The notes: generated from the sequence alone by a model not told the origin. A stretch of DNA of 64,000 nucleotides from Thalassospira mesophila (GCF_002115755.1 NZ_JFKA01000008.1:62001-126000), one strand, 5' to 3'. Positions 36,896 to 46,627 are shown, counted from the first letter of the stretch. Translations and numbers: made by a program.

Positions 36896-36953
36896 TTTGC
36901 GTTAAGTGCAGTGTGATGTAAAATCTCGCTTAACGCAAATGATTTGTGTTAAG
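36896..36953. promoter_or_regulatory. TetR operator sites between the MFS and tetR genes
   Basis: CTTAACGCAAAT-G-ATTTGTGTTAAG at 36929-36953 is a 25-bp palindrome with 11 of 12 arm positions matching. The same half-site, TTTGCGTTAAG, occurs again at 36896-36906 next to the MFS start. The main palindrome ends 8 bp before the tetR ATG, so it would block both genes. Confidence 0.85.
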
Positions 36954-36961
36954 GTATTTTT

Positions 36962-37519
36962 ATGACGATTCACAAAGGCATACGCACCGGTGGCCGCAGC
37001 GCCCGGGTGCAACAATCGGTTCATGCGGCGGTTAAAAAACTGCTGGAGTCCCATGATCGGGCGGATGTGACTGTGCCGATGATCGCCCAGAGCGCGGGTG
37101 TGACCCCCTCGACGATTTACCGTCGCTGGGGCGATATCGCGACATTACTGGCCGATGTGGCGCTGGAACGGTTTGAACCTGATGAGCATCTGCCCGATAC
37201 CGGCGGTTTTCGCGGCGATGTTTTGGCCTATGCGGAACTTTACCTTGATGAAATGAGTTCTGATCTCGGCCGATCGATGCTGCGCGATGTGGTGGCGACA
37301 GACGATAACAATTGTGCGTTGCGCTGTGCCGAGCTGATCACAAAGCGGCTTGTCGTGCTGGCAGAACGGGCCGTGGCGCGTGGTGAAACACCCCCTTCGA
37401 CCGCGTTTCTGATCGATGGCATCTTTGCCCCCATGGTCTACCGTATTTTGTTTTCAGAAACCGCGCCCGATAATGCCTATATTCGCACGCTGGTTGACCG
37501 GTGCCTGCCTGCCGACTGA
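36962..37519 (+). CDS. TetR family transcriptional repressor
   Basis: A 185-residue repressor. The helix-turn-helix is at about residues 35-62 (VPMIAQSAGVTPSTIYRRWG), and a ligand-binding helical domain with a TetR_C_11-like layout follows (ending DNAYIRTLVDRCLPAD). It is divergent from the MFS gene and very probably autoregulated through the palindrome just before its start. The inducer is unknown. Confidence 0.93.
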   Translation: MTIHKGIRTGGRSARVQQSVHAAVKKLLESHDRADVTVPMIAQSAGVTPSTIYRRWGDIATLLADVALERFEPDEHLPDTGGFRGDVLAYAELYLDEMSSDLGRSMLRDVVATDDNNCALRCAELITKRLVVLAERAVARGETPPSTAFLIDGIFAPMVYRILFSETAPDNAYIRTLVDRCLPAD

Positions 37520-37543
37520 GCAAGCAAGGTCGTTTGGCAGAAC

Positions 37544-38884
37544 TTACCCCAGATAAATCTGGCTCGACGGATAGCGAATGCGCGGTGGCATGCGGGTGGC
37601 CAGGAAAAACCCCAGCGTAAGCGGGCCAACACGGCCAATAAACATGGTCAGGATAATCACCGTGCGGCCCAGCGTATCAAGCTCGGTCGTGACCCCGCGT
37701 GACAGGCCGACGGTGCCAAAGGCTGATGCAACCTCGAACATCAGGTCAAGAAAATCGCCATCATGTGAAATGGTAATCACGAACAGCGCGGCGGCCACAA
37801 TCAGCATGCTGATCATGGTTAATGCCAGTACCTTGAGGACTTCCTCAAGGCCAATGGCGCGGCCAAAGGCGTGCAGCTGTTGCCGACGTTTGAAAAAGGC
37901 GACGGTTGCCAGCAACAGGACAATAAAGGTCGTCACCTTGATGCCACCCGCCGTTGATGTGCTGCCCCCCCCAATCAGCATAAGCAGGATAAAGGTCAGG
38001 GTCGTGCTGTCATGCATTCCGGCAATATTGGTGGTGTTAAAACCGGCGGTGCGCGTTGTGGTGCCTTGAAACCAGCTGATCTGGATTTTGTCAAAAATGC
38101 CGGGAATATGCCCCAGTGTGGCGGGGTTGTTCCATTCCAGCAGGGCAAATGACGCAACAGACCATAAAATCAGCGCGGCACTGCCGCTGAGCATCAATTT
38201 GCTGTGCAACGAAAATTTCTGCCAGCGACGGACATAATAAATGTCGGATAGCACACTGAAGCCCAGCCCGCCGATGAGTAACAAGCCCGGCACGGTGAAA
38301 TTGAGCAGCGGGTTGGTGGCATAGCGGGTTAAACTGTCGGGAAACAGGGAAAAACCGGCATTGTTAAAGGCCGAAATAGAATGAAACAGGGCCTGCCACA
38401 GGCCTTCGGCCCAGCCTGCATCGGGGATGAAAACAAAAGCCAGCAAAATGGCGCCGATCAGCTCGCACAGCAAAACCACCCGCAAAATGACTTTAACCAG
38501 CCGGATCAGATCGCCGACCGAGGTCTGGTTTAAATCCTCGCGCAAATAGGTGCGGTGCGGAATATCAATTGGCAGGCCCAGCACCGACAGCACCAGGGCG
38601 GCAAAGGTCATTAACCCCAGCCCGCCCAGCTGGATTAAAACCAGCACCACAATTTGCCCGAACAGGCTGAAATGGCTGCCAATATCTACCACCGACAGGC
38701 CGGTAACCGTGACGGCCGATGTGGCGGTAAAAAGCGCGTCAGACCATGCCAGCGGTTGGGAAACGCCGGGTATTTTCAAAAGAACGGTGCCCAGAATGAT
38801 CAATATGGCATAGGTCGCTGCCAGCACCGCCGGCGGCGGCACCCGAAACTTTTTCGACGATATCTGGGGCAGCGAAATTTGCAT
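37544..38884 (-). CDS. trkH: Potassium uptake channel, TrkH/KtrB family
   Basis: A 446-residue membrane protein with four pore-loop repeats. The selectivity filter segments can be read as TVTGLS, NAGFS, TAGFN and TVGLS, each with the K+-binding glycine. The short N-terminus and total length are closer to KtrB than to the longer TrkH of enteric bacteria. It takes up K+ together with the TrkA/KtrA-type ring protein encoded upstream. A gap of 118 bp with a small hairpin separates the two genes, and both run on the minus strand. Confidence 0.92.
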   Translation of the reverse strand: MQISLPQISSKKFRVPPPAVLAATYAILIILGTVLLKIPGVSQPLAWSDALFTATSAVTVTGLSVVDIGSHFSLFGQIVVLVLIQLGGLGLMTFAALVLSVLGLPIDIPHRTYLREDLNQTSVGDLIRLVKVILRVVLLCELIGAILLAFVFIPDAGWAEGLWQALFHSISAFNNAGFSLFPDSLTRYATNPLLNFTVPGLLLIGGLGFSVLSDIYYVRRWQKFSLHSKLMLSGSAALILWSVASFALLEWNNPATLGHIPGIFDKIQISWFQGTTTRTAGFNTTNIAGMHDSTTLTFILLMLIGGGSTSTAGGIKVTTFIVLLLATVAFFKRRQQLHAFGRAIGLEEVLKVLALTMISMLIVAAALFVITISHDGDFLDLMFEVASAFGTVGLSRGVTTELDTLGRTVIILTMFIGRVGPLTLGFFLATRMPPRIRYPSSQIYLG

Positions 38885-39002
38885 GGGCGGGAACTATAAC
38901 CTTAAATTCAGGGGCAGCTTATCGTCATCAGCTGATAAAGCCAGTATGAAGCCAAAAAGCCAACAGCCCGGTATCAAATGCCGGTTTTTGCGGGAAAATC
39001 CC

Positions 39003-39674
39003 CTATAACCCGTCGCCAAACAGGCGCAATTCGTCCCTGCGGCCCAAAATCATCATTTTATCGTCCTTTTTCAGGCGCACATCATCGCCACAGCCCAGAT
39101 ATTCGCTGCCGCGCATAACGCCAAGGCAACGGGTTTCGTATTTTTCGCCAATTTTAAGGTCACCTAACGGCGTGTCTTCAATTTCTTCGGGGACATTGAT
39201 ATTGATGACGTGGAAATTGTTGCCCAAACTAAGATAGTCGCGCACCACCGGGTTATGCAGCATTTGTGCAATATGCTGGCCCATTTCCTGTTCCGGCAAA
39301 ATCACCCGGTCGGCCCCCAGTTTGGCAAGGATGCGGTGATGCGTTTTGCTAAGCGCCTTGACCCATACGGTTTTAATGCCCAGCAATTTGACATTCATGG
39401 TGCATAAAATATTGGCTTCCAGATCTTCGCCAATCGCAACCACGGCCACATCATAATGGTCGACCCCGGCCTGGCGCAGGGCTTCTTCATCGCGGCCATC
39501 GGCAATGACGGCTTCGGCAACGGTGTCGGCAAGGTCGCTGACATTTTTTTCGTTTACATCAATGCCCAGCACCCGGTTGCCAAAACGGGCCAGTTCGGTG
39601 GCAATGGTGCCGCCAAACGTCCCCAGGCCGATAATGACAAAGCTGCGTTTGATCTTGTCTTTGTTTTGCGCCAT
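39003..39674 (-). CDS. trkA: Potassium uptake regulatory subunit, TrkA/KtrA (RCK) family
   Basis: A 223-residue cytoplasmic protein. The N-terminal RCK domain has the nucleotide-binding VIIGLGTFGGTIATELARFG (GxGxxG) at about residues 13-32, and a TrkA_C domain fills about residues 140-223. It forms the gating ring under the TrkH/KtrB channel. The single RCK-TrkA_C unit is the KtrA form, in contrast to the doubled TrkA of enteric bacteria. It is the first gene of the pair. Confidence 0.93.
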   Translation of the reverse strand: MAQNKDKIKRSFVIIGLGTFGGTIATELARFGNRVLGIDVNEKNVSDLADTVAEAVIADGRDEEALRQAGVDHYDVAVVAIGEDLEANILCTMNVKLLGIKTVWVKALSKTHHRILAKLGADRVILPEQEMGQHIAQMLHNPVVRDYLSLGNNFHVININVPEEIEDTPLGDLKIGEKYETRCLGVMRGSEYLGCGDDVRLKKDDKMMILGRRDELRLFGDGL

Positions 39675-39852
39675 GAAACGGACAATCCCGGTTGGAAGTT
39701 ATGGTTGCCATTATTAGAGGGCTGATAACGTGATGGAAAATAACAGGCGATGACTGTTTGATGTGATCACCCCTGGGTTTCACAGTCAACGTCAGGGCGT
39801 ATGTGCTTGTTCCGCCTGCATCTGGGCAGGTCAGGCTTATGGGTGTTGCGGT

Positions 39853-41100
39853 TTAGTCAAACAGGCTGGCGGCGGCGGCCTGTTGTGCCGGGTCTGCCAG
39901 ATTGCCCACCCGTCGCAGGAAGCTGTGTTTTTCTTCGTAATAACGTTTGCCAAGGTCGGCAAAGCTGGTGACGGCAACATTGGTATTAATGTGAAATTCG
40001 CGCTTGGGAACCTTGGTTGCCTGTTCTGCCCCGATCAGGCTGGCAAGGTCTGCATCTATCACGTCGGCGACCCCGTCCAGTTCGATGCGGTTTTTCAGGC
40101 TGTGCAGAAATTTGCGAAAGGCCGGGTGGCGGCGCATAAAGGCCGGTTCGGTTAGCAAAAAGTCATTGGCGGCAAAGTCTGGCGCGTTTTCGACCACAAA
40201 TTCGCGGCACAAATGGTCGGTGGCAAAGCACATCGGCCCGAAAATGAAATTGCGATAGATGTCTTCTTTAAGCTGCCAGAATTTATCAAGGCGCTGAAGC
40301 GATTCGTCATCAAGCTTGACCGCCGCATCAAGCAACAGGCGCGGATGGCAATGCACATAATGCGGATGCACATAGGTTTTTGTCCGGCTGATGCCTTCAA
40401 GCGTATCAATATTGACCGGGCCGGTAAAAAGTGTGGCATGTGGATGGTCGGATTTTTTGGACAAAATCGCAATCACCGCCTCGGGGTCGACATTGTGCTT
40501 TTCCAGCAAATGACGCACCGATAAATCCAGATCCACTTCACCCAGAATGATTTTGTTGGTTAATTGATGGTGGTTCAGGTTAAAGCGCCGGGCAAATTCG
40601 GGTTCCAGCGTGTGCGAAAATGGCCCATGCCCGATATCGTGCAACAGGGCCGCCGCGCCCAAAAGGTCGCGGTCTGCTTCGGATAATCCATTTAACCGGC
40701 AATATTGCTGCGACAGTAAAGCAACACCAATGCTGTGATCATAGCGCGAATGGCGGATATTGGCGGGTTTGCCGTTGGGGTGAAACAAATAATCGATGGC
40801 CCCCAAAAACGAAATTTCGCGCAGCCGTTCAAAGGCGTGCGAGGCGATCAGGCGTTTATGCAATGGTCGGTCAAAGGCCGAGCTGATCTGGGCGCGTTTG
40901 AAATGATAGCTATATTGCGGCGCATTGGGGAAAAGCTGGTTCCATTCCCGAATGTCGTCGGCGTTAAAGTCGCTGTCAAACAGGTCCTGGGCGATCGGGG
41001 CCTGGGGTGCCGGGGGCAGAGCGGGCGAATCCTTGCGGGGCGCTGCCGGTCTTGGCGTGGCGCGCGGTGCAAAAAGATCCAGCTGCGGTTTGACACTCAT
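39853..41100 (-). CDS. HD domain phosphohydrolase (dGTPase-like)
   Basis: A 415-residue protein of the COG1078 group. After a proline-rich 45-residue N-terminus comes the HD metal site: RYDHSIGV with the first His, then LLHDIGHGPFSH with the HD pair at about residues 155-166, and later a distal Asp. Relatives hydrolyse dNTPs or nucleotides. The exact substrate cannot be assigned. It is divergent from the PAS kinase with a 278-bp gap. Confidence 0.88.
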   Translation of the reverse strand: MSVKPQLDLFAPRATPRPAAPRKDSPALPPAPQAPIAQDLFDSDFNADDIREWNQLFPNAPQYSYHFKRAQISSAFDRPLHKRLIASHAFERLREISFLGAIDYLFHPNGKPANIRHSRYDHSIGVALLSQQYCRLNGLSEADRDLLGAAALLHDIGHGPFSHTLEPEFARRFNLNHHQLTNKIILGEVDLDLSVRHLLEKHNVDPEAVIAILSKKSDHPHATLFTGPVNIDTLEGISRTKTYVHPHYVHCHPRLLLDAAVKLDDESLQRLDKFWQLKEDIYRNFIFGPMCFATDHLCREFVVENAPDFAANDFLLTEPAFMRRHPAFRKFLHSLKNRIELDGVADVIDADLASLIGAEQATKVPKREFHINTNVAVTSFADLGKRYYEEKHSFLRRVGNLADPAQQAAAASLFD

Positions 41101-41378
41101 TCTGATACTAACTGCGTCGATTTTTGATCAAGTTAACGGCATTGGCAGACATAGCCCGATTTCCCCCTTATGTCATTGCGGATTTTCCCAAAATCACCGA
41201 AACTGCCCCCAAAGGTCAGGACCTGTTAATATGATGGCAATGGTTTTAAAACCGCGCGTAACTGTGCATAAAACATAAATGGATGATTGGTTGTAATTAC
41301 GTGACAGGGGTTTTGTCCACATACCGTAAGGCATGTCGGCGTCTTCGTCGTTTAACGACGAAACAAGACCCGCTTGTC

Positions 41379-43889
41379 ATGTCCAAATTATGGCGCTTTG
41401 GTGCTTTTTCAGCAGGTTACGGTGCAATTTTTAAAATTTTGCAGCCAACCCCTGCCCATGCGCAGGCGCGCAGTGCCGCATTGCAGGGCAACCCCGAAAT
41501 TACGGTGCCCACAGGCGGGTTTTTATCGGCGATTGGCGACCTTGGCGCGCGTGATTTAACCGTGATCGGGCTGGCAACATTGGGCGGGGCCGCCATTGCC
41601 GGGGCGATTGGCTGGCGTCTGGCGGTGCGGATGCGTCGCCATCTTGACGAAGCCGAAGACCACGAATCGCAAATGGAAGATACCGCAGCACTGTTTACCC
41701 AGTTGTTTTATGCTGCCCCCGACCCGGTTTATTATTGGGCACATAAAGGGTTTGCCGATGGCGGCAGCCCGGCCCTGATGCGCAGTTTTAGTTTGGCGGG
41801 TGATGCCCGTTTTCCCGATTTGCTTGAACAGTTGCGCGACGATGATGCGCGCACCCTGCAAGACCGGGTCCGGACCTTGAAATCCACCCATGAACGCTTT
41901 GAGGTCTGGGTCAGTGCGGTTGATGGCCGCAAGTTCCATGTGACGGGCACTGTGGCACGGCGCGACCGTAAATCATCGGTGCTGGGCCATGCGGTGTGGT
42001 TTCGCGACGAAACCCGCCATGCCCGCGAACGTGAAAGCCAGATTGGCGATTTTGCCACCCTGCGACAGGATGTTTCCAGCCTGCGCCACGTTATCGATGA
42101 ATTGCCATTTCCGGTGTGGCGGCGCGATAGCGAGCTTAATCTGGTGGATTGTAACGCGGCCTATGTCGAGGCGGTTGAACGTAAAACCGCACAAGAGGTC
42201 ATCAGTGCAGGCAGCGAGCTGGGTGCCGGGGTTATTCCCGATAATGGCCGGGCGCTGGCGGCATCGGCATTGCGCAATAACGAAACCACCACGCGCGATT
42301 ATCACGTTGTCATGCTGGGCGACCGGCGTTTGCTGCGCATTACCGAATCCCCGGTCATGCAGGGCGACGATGTGGGCGGCATGGTGGGATTTGCGATTGA
42401 TTGCACGGCATTGGAGGAAAAACAGGCCGATTTGTCGCGCCATGTGCGCGCCCATGCCGAGGTACTGGAAAATCTGGGCACGGCCATTGCCATTTTTGGC
42501 GGCAACAAACGGCTGATTTTCTTTAATGCGGCCTTTGCATCGCTGTGGGATATTGACGAGGAATGGTTGCTGGGCGAACCGGCATTGGAAGATTTGCTGC
42601 GCCGTTTGCGTGACGAACGCAAACTGCCCGAAGTCACCGATTTTGGCCAGTTCCGCGATCAGGAAAACCAGCGTTTCACCGATCTTTTAAAACCGGTCGA
42701 AGACCTGCTTCATTTACCAAGCGGCGTAACCTTGCGCCGGTTTGTGTCCCCCCATCCATTTGGCGGGCTGATGTTTGCCTATGAAGATGTCACCGACAAG
42801 CTGGTTTTGGAAAGCAGCTATAATACCCTGATTGCGGTTCAGCGCGAAACGCTGGAAAACCTGCATGAAGCGGTTGGCGTGATAAGCGGTGATGGCCGGT
42901 TGCGGCTGTATAATCACGGCTTTGGCGATATGTGGGCGCTTGACGATGTGTTTTTGGCCGCGGCCCCGCATTTGTCCGATGTTATTCAAAAATCGCGCGA
43001 TTTCTGGTCGGTTCCCGGCGACTGGAACAAGTTTAAAAGCCGGATGGTGGCGCGCATTACCAACCACGAACCAATGTCGGGCCGCCTCGAACGCAGCGAT
43101 GGCTCCATCATTGATTTTGCCGTGGTGCCCTTGCCCGACGGGGCGGTGATGATGTCTTATCTTGATGTGACAGACAGCATCCGGGTTGAACGTGCCCTTC
43201 GTGAACGTAACGAAGCCTTGCGCACGGCCGATCAGATGAAGTCGGATTTTATTTCCACCGTGTCGCGCGAGCTGACCCGGCCGCTCGACCATATCAACGG
43301 GCTGGCGGACCGGATGTTGCCGCATCTGCATGGCAATGTGTCGCAATCGGTGGAAATTATTCGCACCGAAACCCAAAGCATGCTGGCACTGGTCGATGAC
43401 ATGCGCGATCTCGCCACATTGGGGTCGGGCCAGGTCGCACTGGAACTTGATACCGTTGACCCGCGCCGCTTGCTGCGCTCGCTTGAGGCGCTCACCCGCG
43501 CGCGGCTGGCGGAACTAAATGTGTCATTGCGGCTTTATTGTTCGCGCAATATTGGCTGGATGGTGGCCGATGAACGCCGCCTGAAACAGGCCTTGTTCAT
43601 TTTGGTCACCAACGTATTGCGTACCGCCCCGGAAGGCAGCGAAGTTTCGGTTGTGGCCCGGCGTCGGGGTGAAAATATTGAAATCACCATCGGCCTGACC
43701 GATGAAACCCCGCAACCAATGCTGTTTGAAGGTTTGCGCGACGGCGAACCGGCATCGGCACGTCGGGCTTTGGGCATGGCGATGGTGCGTGCTGTGGTCG
43801 AAATTCATGGCGGGCGGGTTAAAATCAGCCGCGATGGCCGCGAAATTTCCTGCATCCTGCCAGCTGGCGAAGAAAGCGATCTTGGTTAA
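41379..43889 (+). CDS. PAS-domain histidine-kinase-like protein lacking the phosphoacceptor His (DivL-like)
   Basis: A membrane-linked protein of about 836 residues (start MSKLWRFGAFS; the frame is open to 41283). A hydrophobic segment near residues 60-80 precedes three or four PAS domains. In the dimerisation helix the expected S-H-E-L-R-T-P-L reads SRELTRPL: the histidine is Arg, codon 43266-43268. The ATP domain keeps the N-box Asn (LVTNVLRTAP) but has TDETPQP where D-x-G-x-G should be. Kinase-style ATP hydrolysis is therefore doubtful. Architecture and the wider link to ahcY recall DivL, in which Tyr replaces the His. The gene stands alone. Confidence 0.8.
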   Translation: MSKLWRFGAFSAGYGAIFKILQPTPAHAQARSAALQGNPEITVPTGGFLSAIGDLGARDLTVIGLATLGGAAIAGAIGWRLAVRMRRHLDEAEDHESQMEDTAALFTQLFYAAPDPVYYWAHKGFADGGSPALMRSFSLAGDARFPDLLEQLRDDDARTLQDRVRTLKSTHERFEVWVSAVDGRKFHVTGTVARRDRKSSVLGHAVWFRDETRHARERESQIGDFATLRQDVSSLRHVIDELPFPVWRRDSELNLVDCNAAYVEAVERKTAQEVISAGSELGAGVIPDNGRALAASALRNNETTTRDYHVVMLGDRRLLRITESPVMQGDDVGGMVGFAIDCTALEEKQADLSRHVRAHAEVLENLGTAIAIFGGNKRLIFFNAAFASLWDIDEEWLLGEPALEDLLRRLRDERKLPEVTDFGQFRDQENQRFTDLLKPVEDLLHLPSGVTLRRFVSPHPFGGLMFAYEDVTDKLVLESSYNTLIAVQRETLENLHEAVGVISGDGRLRLYNHGFGDMWALDDVFLAAAPHLSDVIQKSRDFWSVPGDWNKFKSRMVARITNHEPMSGRLERSDGSIIDFAVVPLPDGAVMMSYLDVTDSIRVERALRERNEALRTADQMKSDFISTVSRELTRPLDHINGLADRMLPHLHGNVSQSVEIIRTETQSMLALVDDMRDLATLGSGQVALELDTVDPRRLLRSLEALTRARLAELNVSLRLYCSRNIGWMVADERRLKQALFILVTNVLRTAPEGSEVSVVARRRGENIEITIGLTDETPQPMLFEGLRDGEPASARRALGMAMVRAVVEIHGGRVKISRDGREISCILPAGEESDLG

Positions 43890-43985
43890 TAGCACGTCGT
43901 AATGATCGTAATCGGCCAATGAACCGGCACTATACTTTAAATATAGCAACATCGTTTTATATATAGAAATCGATTGTAATGCCGA

Positions 43986-44948
43986 TCAGACGGTGACGCG
44001 AAACGGCACCTCGGCCCCGGCCATGCAGGCATCGATATTATCAAGTGCGCGGGTGCCCATTGCGGTGCGGGTTTCGGCTGTCGCCGATCCCAGATGGGGC
44101 AGTAAAAACGTGTTGGGTAAATCGCGATAAGCGGGCGCAATATTGGGTTCGCCTGCAAACACATCCAGCCCGGCCGCCGCCAGTTCGCCTGATTTAAGGG
44201 CCGCAATCACATCGGCATCATCAACCACGTCGCCGCGTGCGGTGTTAACCAGAATGGCCCCCTTGGGCAGTTTTTGCAGGAAGGCCGCGTTCACCATGCC
44301 GCGTGTTTGCGCCGTGGACGGGCAATGAAGCGACAGGAACTGGCAATGGGGTAGCATGGCATCGATGCTGTCATGATAAATTGCACCGTTTTCCTGATCG
44401 GCAGGCAGGCGTTTGCGGTTGAAGTAATGCACTTCCATATCAAACCCGCGTGCGCGCTTGGCAACCGCCTGGCCAATGCGGCCCATGCCGATAATGCCCA
44501 GTTTTTTGCCACTTACATGGGTGCCAATCATGTGGGTCGGGCGCCAGCCGCGCCAGCTTGCGGTGCGTATTTCGGCTTCGCCTTCCCCGGCACGGCGGGC
44601 GGCCCCTAACATCAGCAACCATGTGATGTCGGCGGTGGCATCGGTTAAAACACCCGGCGTATTGCCAATAATCACGCCTTTTTGGGCGGCGGCGGCAAGG
44701 TCAATATGGTCGGTGCCCACCGAAAATGTGGCGATGATTTTAACCCGCTGTGGCAGGGCTTTGAAAAACGCGCCATCAATCGGGTCGCCAACCGACACCA
44801 GTATCGCATCGGCATCCTGTGCCAGCGCCAGAATTTCGTCGCGTTTTAGCGGCTTGTCGCCCTCGTTACGACGCACATCGTAACTGGCATGGGCGCGGGC
44901 TTCGATATCGGCGGGCAGGCGGCGGGTAATGGCAAGAACCGGTTTCAT
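43986..44948 (-). CDS. D-isomer-specific 2-hydroxyacid dehydrogenase
   Basis: A 320-residue NAD(P)-dependent dehydrogenase of the glyoxylate/hydroxypyruvate reductase type. The Rossmann motif is GIIGMGRIGQAVAKRARGF, and the catalytic Arg, Glu and His are in NTARGDVVDD, LDVFAGEPN and LLPHLGSAT. It probably reduces glyoxylate or hydroxypyruvate to the D-hydroxyacid, but related 2-oxoacids are possible. No serine-pathway genes are adjacent. Confidence 0.92.
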   Translation of the reverse strand: MKPVLAITRRLPADIEARAHASYDVRRNEGDKPLKRDEILALAQDADAILVSVGDPIDGAFFKALPQRVKIIATFSVGTDHIDLAAAAQKGVIIGNTPGVLTDATADITWLLMLGAARRAGEGEAEIRTASWRGWRPTHMIGTHVSGKKLGIIGMGRIGQAVAKRARGFDMEVHYFNRKRLPADQENGAIYHDSIDAMLPHCQFLSLHCPSTAQTRGMVNAAFLQKLPKGAILVNTARGDVVDDADVIAALKSGELAAAGLDVFAGEPNIAPAYRDLPNTFLLPHLGSATAETRTAMGTRALDNIDACMAGAEVPFRVTV

Positions 44949-45041
44949 CTTTTCAATCCAGATCGTTGGGCAGGAAGAATGCGAGCGGACGGTGTGGTGT
45001 GGTATGGCGTGATCGACAGGGGGCTTTCGGTGTTTGGCAGC

Positions 45042-45617
45042 CTAGAATAGCTGGTGCATGGCCAGTCGCACGCCAATAATGGTGATGGTCATCGACAATA
45101 GAAAATCCAGCAGCACAATGGCAATGGCTGTAAACAGCGGCACGGCAAGCATCAAAACAACAATATAGCCGCTATAAACCATCATCGCGATAACTGCGAC
45201 CAGCGCAAAACCCCCGGCACCCAACCCGGGAAACGCCGCGCCCAGCAACAGGGCCAGCAAATAGACCGCCATTTGCAAGACACTGGACCAGTTATAAACG
45301 GTAATAAAGGGAATATAGCGCGATGGCCGCTCCAGCAGGGTGACGACATTGTGCATGATTAATGGAAACGCGACCCATTTAATCACATAGGCAATGGTTT
45401 CGATTGTCAGGTAACGACCGGCAGGAAAATTATCGGGCGCGCTGCCCAGATCGTGCCAGCGTAATAAGGCAAAGGCCGGGAAAACCAGCGCGGCGGCGAT
45501 AAAAGAACGCCAGAAACCTTGCTGTGTGAACGTAAAATAACCCGCACCGCGCGCATCGCCATGGGCAATGCGCCATGTGCCATAAAGGGCGCGCAAGGTT
45601 TCTGTGGCGATTGTCAT
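45042..45617 (-). CDS. Membrane protein of unknown function, about four to five TM segments
   Basis: A 191-residue integral membrane protein I cannot place in a named family. Hydrophobic segments are visible at about residues 35-55, 72-92, 110-132, 138-158 and 160-182. A conserved-looking motif RYIPFITVYNWSSVLQM sits in the middle loop, recalling Yip1-like small membrane proteins, but this is a weak resemblance. It lies alone with an ATG start after 120 bp of non-coding DNA. Confidence 0.75.
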   Translation of the reverse strand: MTIATETLRALYGTWRIAHGDARGAGYFTFTQQGFWRSFIAAALVFPAFALLRWHDLGSAPDNFPAGRYLTIETIAYVIKWVAFPLIMHNVVTLLERPSRYIPFITVYNWSSVLQMAVYLLALLLGAAFPGLGAGGFALVAVIAMMVYSGYIVVLMLAVPLFTAIAIVLLDFLLSMTITIIGVRLAMHQLF

Positions 45618-45791
45618 GGTTCGGACTGCTATCTCGTGTTTGGGCCATCAGGGTGGCGTTTTGGCATTGTTGGGTTCAACATAGGGTGTTTTTAAAATAA
45701 TTGGAAACAGTCAGCCGCCGAAATATGACCTTTCTCACATATGTCATTTACAGGCTTACCCTTGCGCCATCGAATTTCGGCTGCTTGTATT

Positions 45792-46481
45792 ATGGAAAAT
45801 CTGATGTCTGAAAATTTTGCGCAATTTCAGGACCGTATCAACTATCTCGAAGCAACCGACCCTGTGTCGATGGCATTGGGAACGTTGTATCTGGAAGGTG
45901 CCAGCATCCTTGATACGCAAGACCGGCAAGGGGCACTGCATTTTTACGACCGCGCCGAAGATATTTTTCGTAAACATCAGCAAGGTGGCAATAGCGCCCT
46001 TTCGGGCGAGCAGCCCCCGCTTCATTCACGCCACGCAAAAAGTGCGCTTGCCCTGTGTCTGAACAATCGGGCGGCGTTACTGGTTGATATGGCGCAGTGG
46101 GACGCGGCCAGACGGGCGGCAAGCGAAGCGGTTACTTTACGCCGGGATTTGCTTAACGCCGACTGGTCGCAAAGCAAAACCCCGGTGCAAGATCCTGCCT
46201 TGTACAAATCATTGCGGGCCGATCTGGTGTATTCGTTAGGGGCGTTGGCGCGCGCCCACGCCGGAGAGGGAAACTTCCCCGCGGCCCTTGCCACATGCCA
46301 CGATGCCCTGATGTTGTTGCGCCCTGTGGCCGATGACAAAACCGACCCGGCATTTGGCCTGTTGGGGAAAATGACGGCGTTTTACAGTCAGGTATGCGCG
46401 TTGGCCGGGCAAAAGCCTGATCCTGCCCTGTTATTTCCGCTTTTACAGGGGCTGGCCGCGCAAAAACGGACACCGGAATAG
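45792..46481 (+). CDS. Tetratricopeptide-like cytoplasmic protein of unknown function
   Basis: A protein of about 230 residues. The frame opens at 45741, but ATG 45792 (MENLMSENFAQF) or 45804 are more natural starts; none has a strong ribosome site. Paired helices such as GALHFYDRAEDIFRKHQ, LCLNNRAALLVDMAQWDAAR and YSLGALARAHAGEGNFPAAL look like three or more TPR units, so it probably binds other proteins. No signal peptide or membrane segment is present. The function is unknown. Confidence 0.7.
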   Translation: MENLMSENFAQFQDRINYLEATDPVSMALGTLYLEGASILDTQDRQGALHFYDRAEDIFRKHQQGGNSALSGEQPPLHSRHAKSALALCLNNRAALLVDMAQWDAARRAASEAVTLRRDLLNADWSQSKTPVQDPALYKSLRADLVYSLGALARAHAGEGNFPAALATCHDALMLLRPVADDKTDPAFGLLGKMTAFYSQVCALAGQKPDPALLFPLLQGLAAQKRTPE

Positions 46482-46627
46482 CGTTTGCGGGGCACTGTAT
46501 GACGGCAGGCTGATGGATGCGGTGGTTGATATCGCCGACAAGGGATAACAGAAATGGCGGGCCGCAAAGCCCGCCATCAATTTATTACGTACTATGTTTT
46601 AAGGCCGCATCGTGCCGTGTGCGGTTT

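Noticed and set aside
45723-45746. Crp-like site ATGAC...GTCAT before the TPR gene
   Set aside because: The arms are 13 nt apart and do not fit TGTGA-N6-TCACA.
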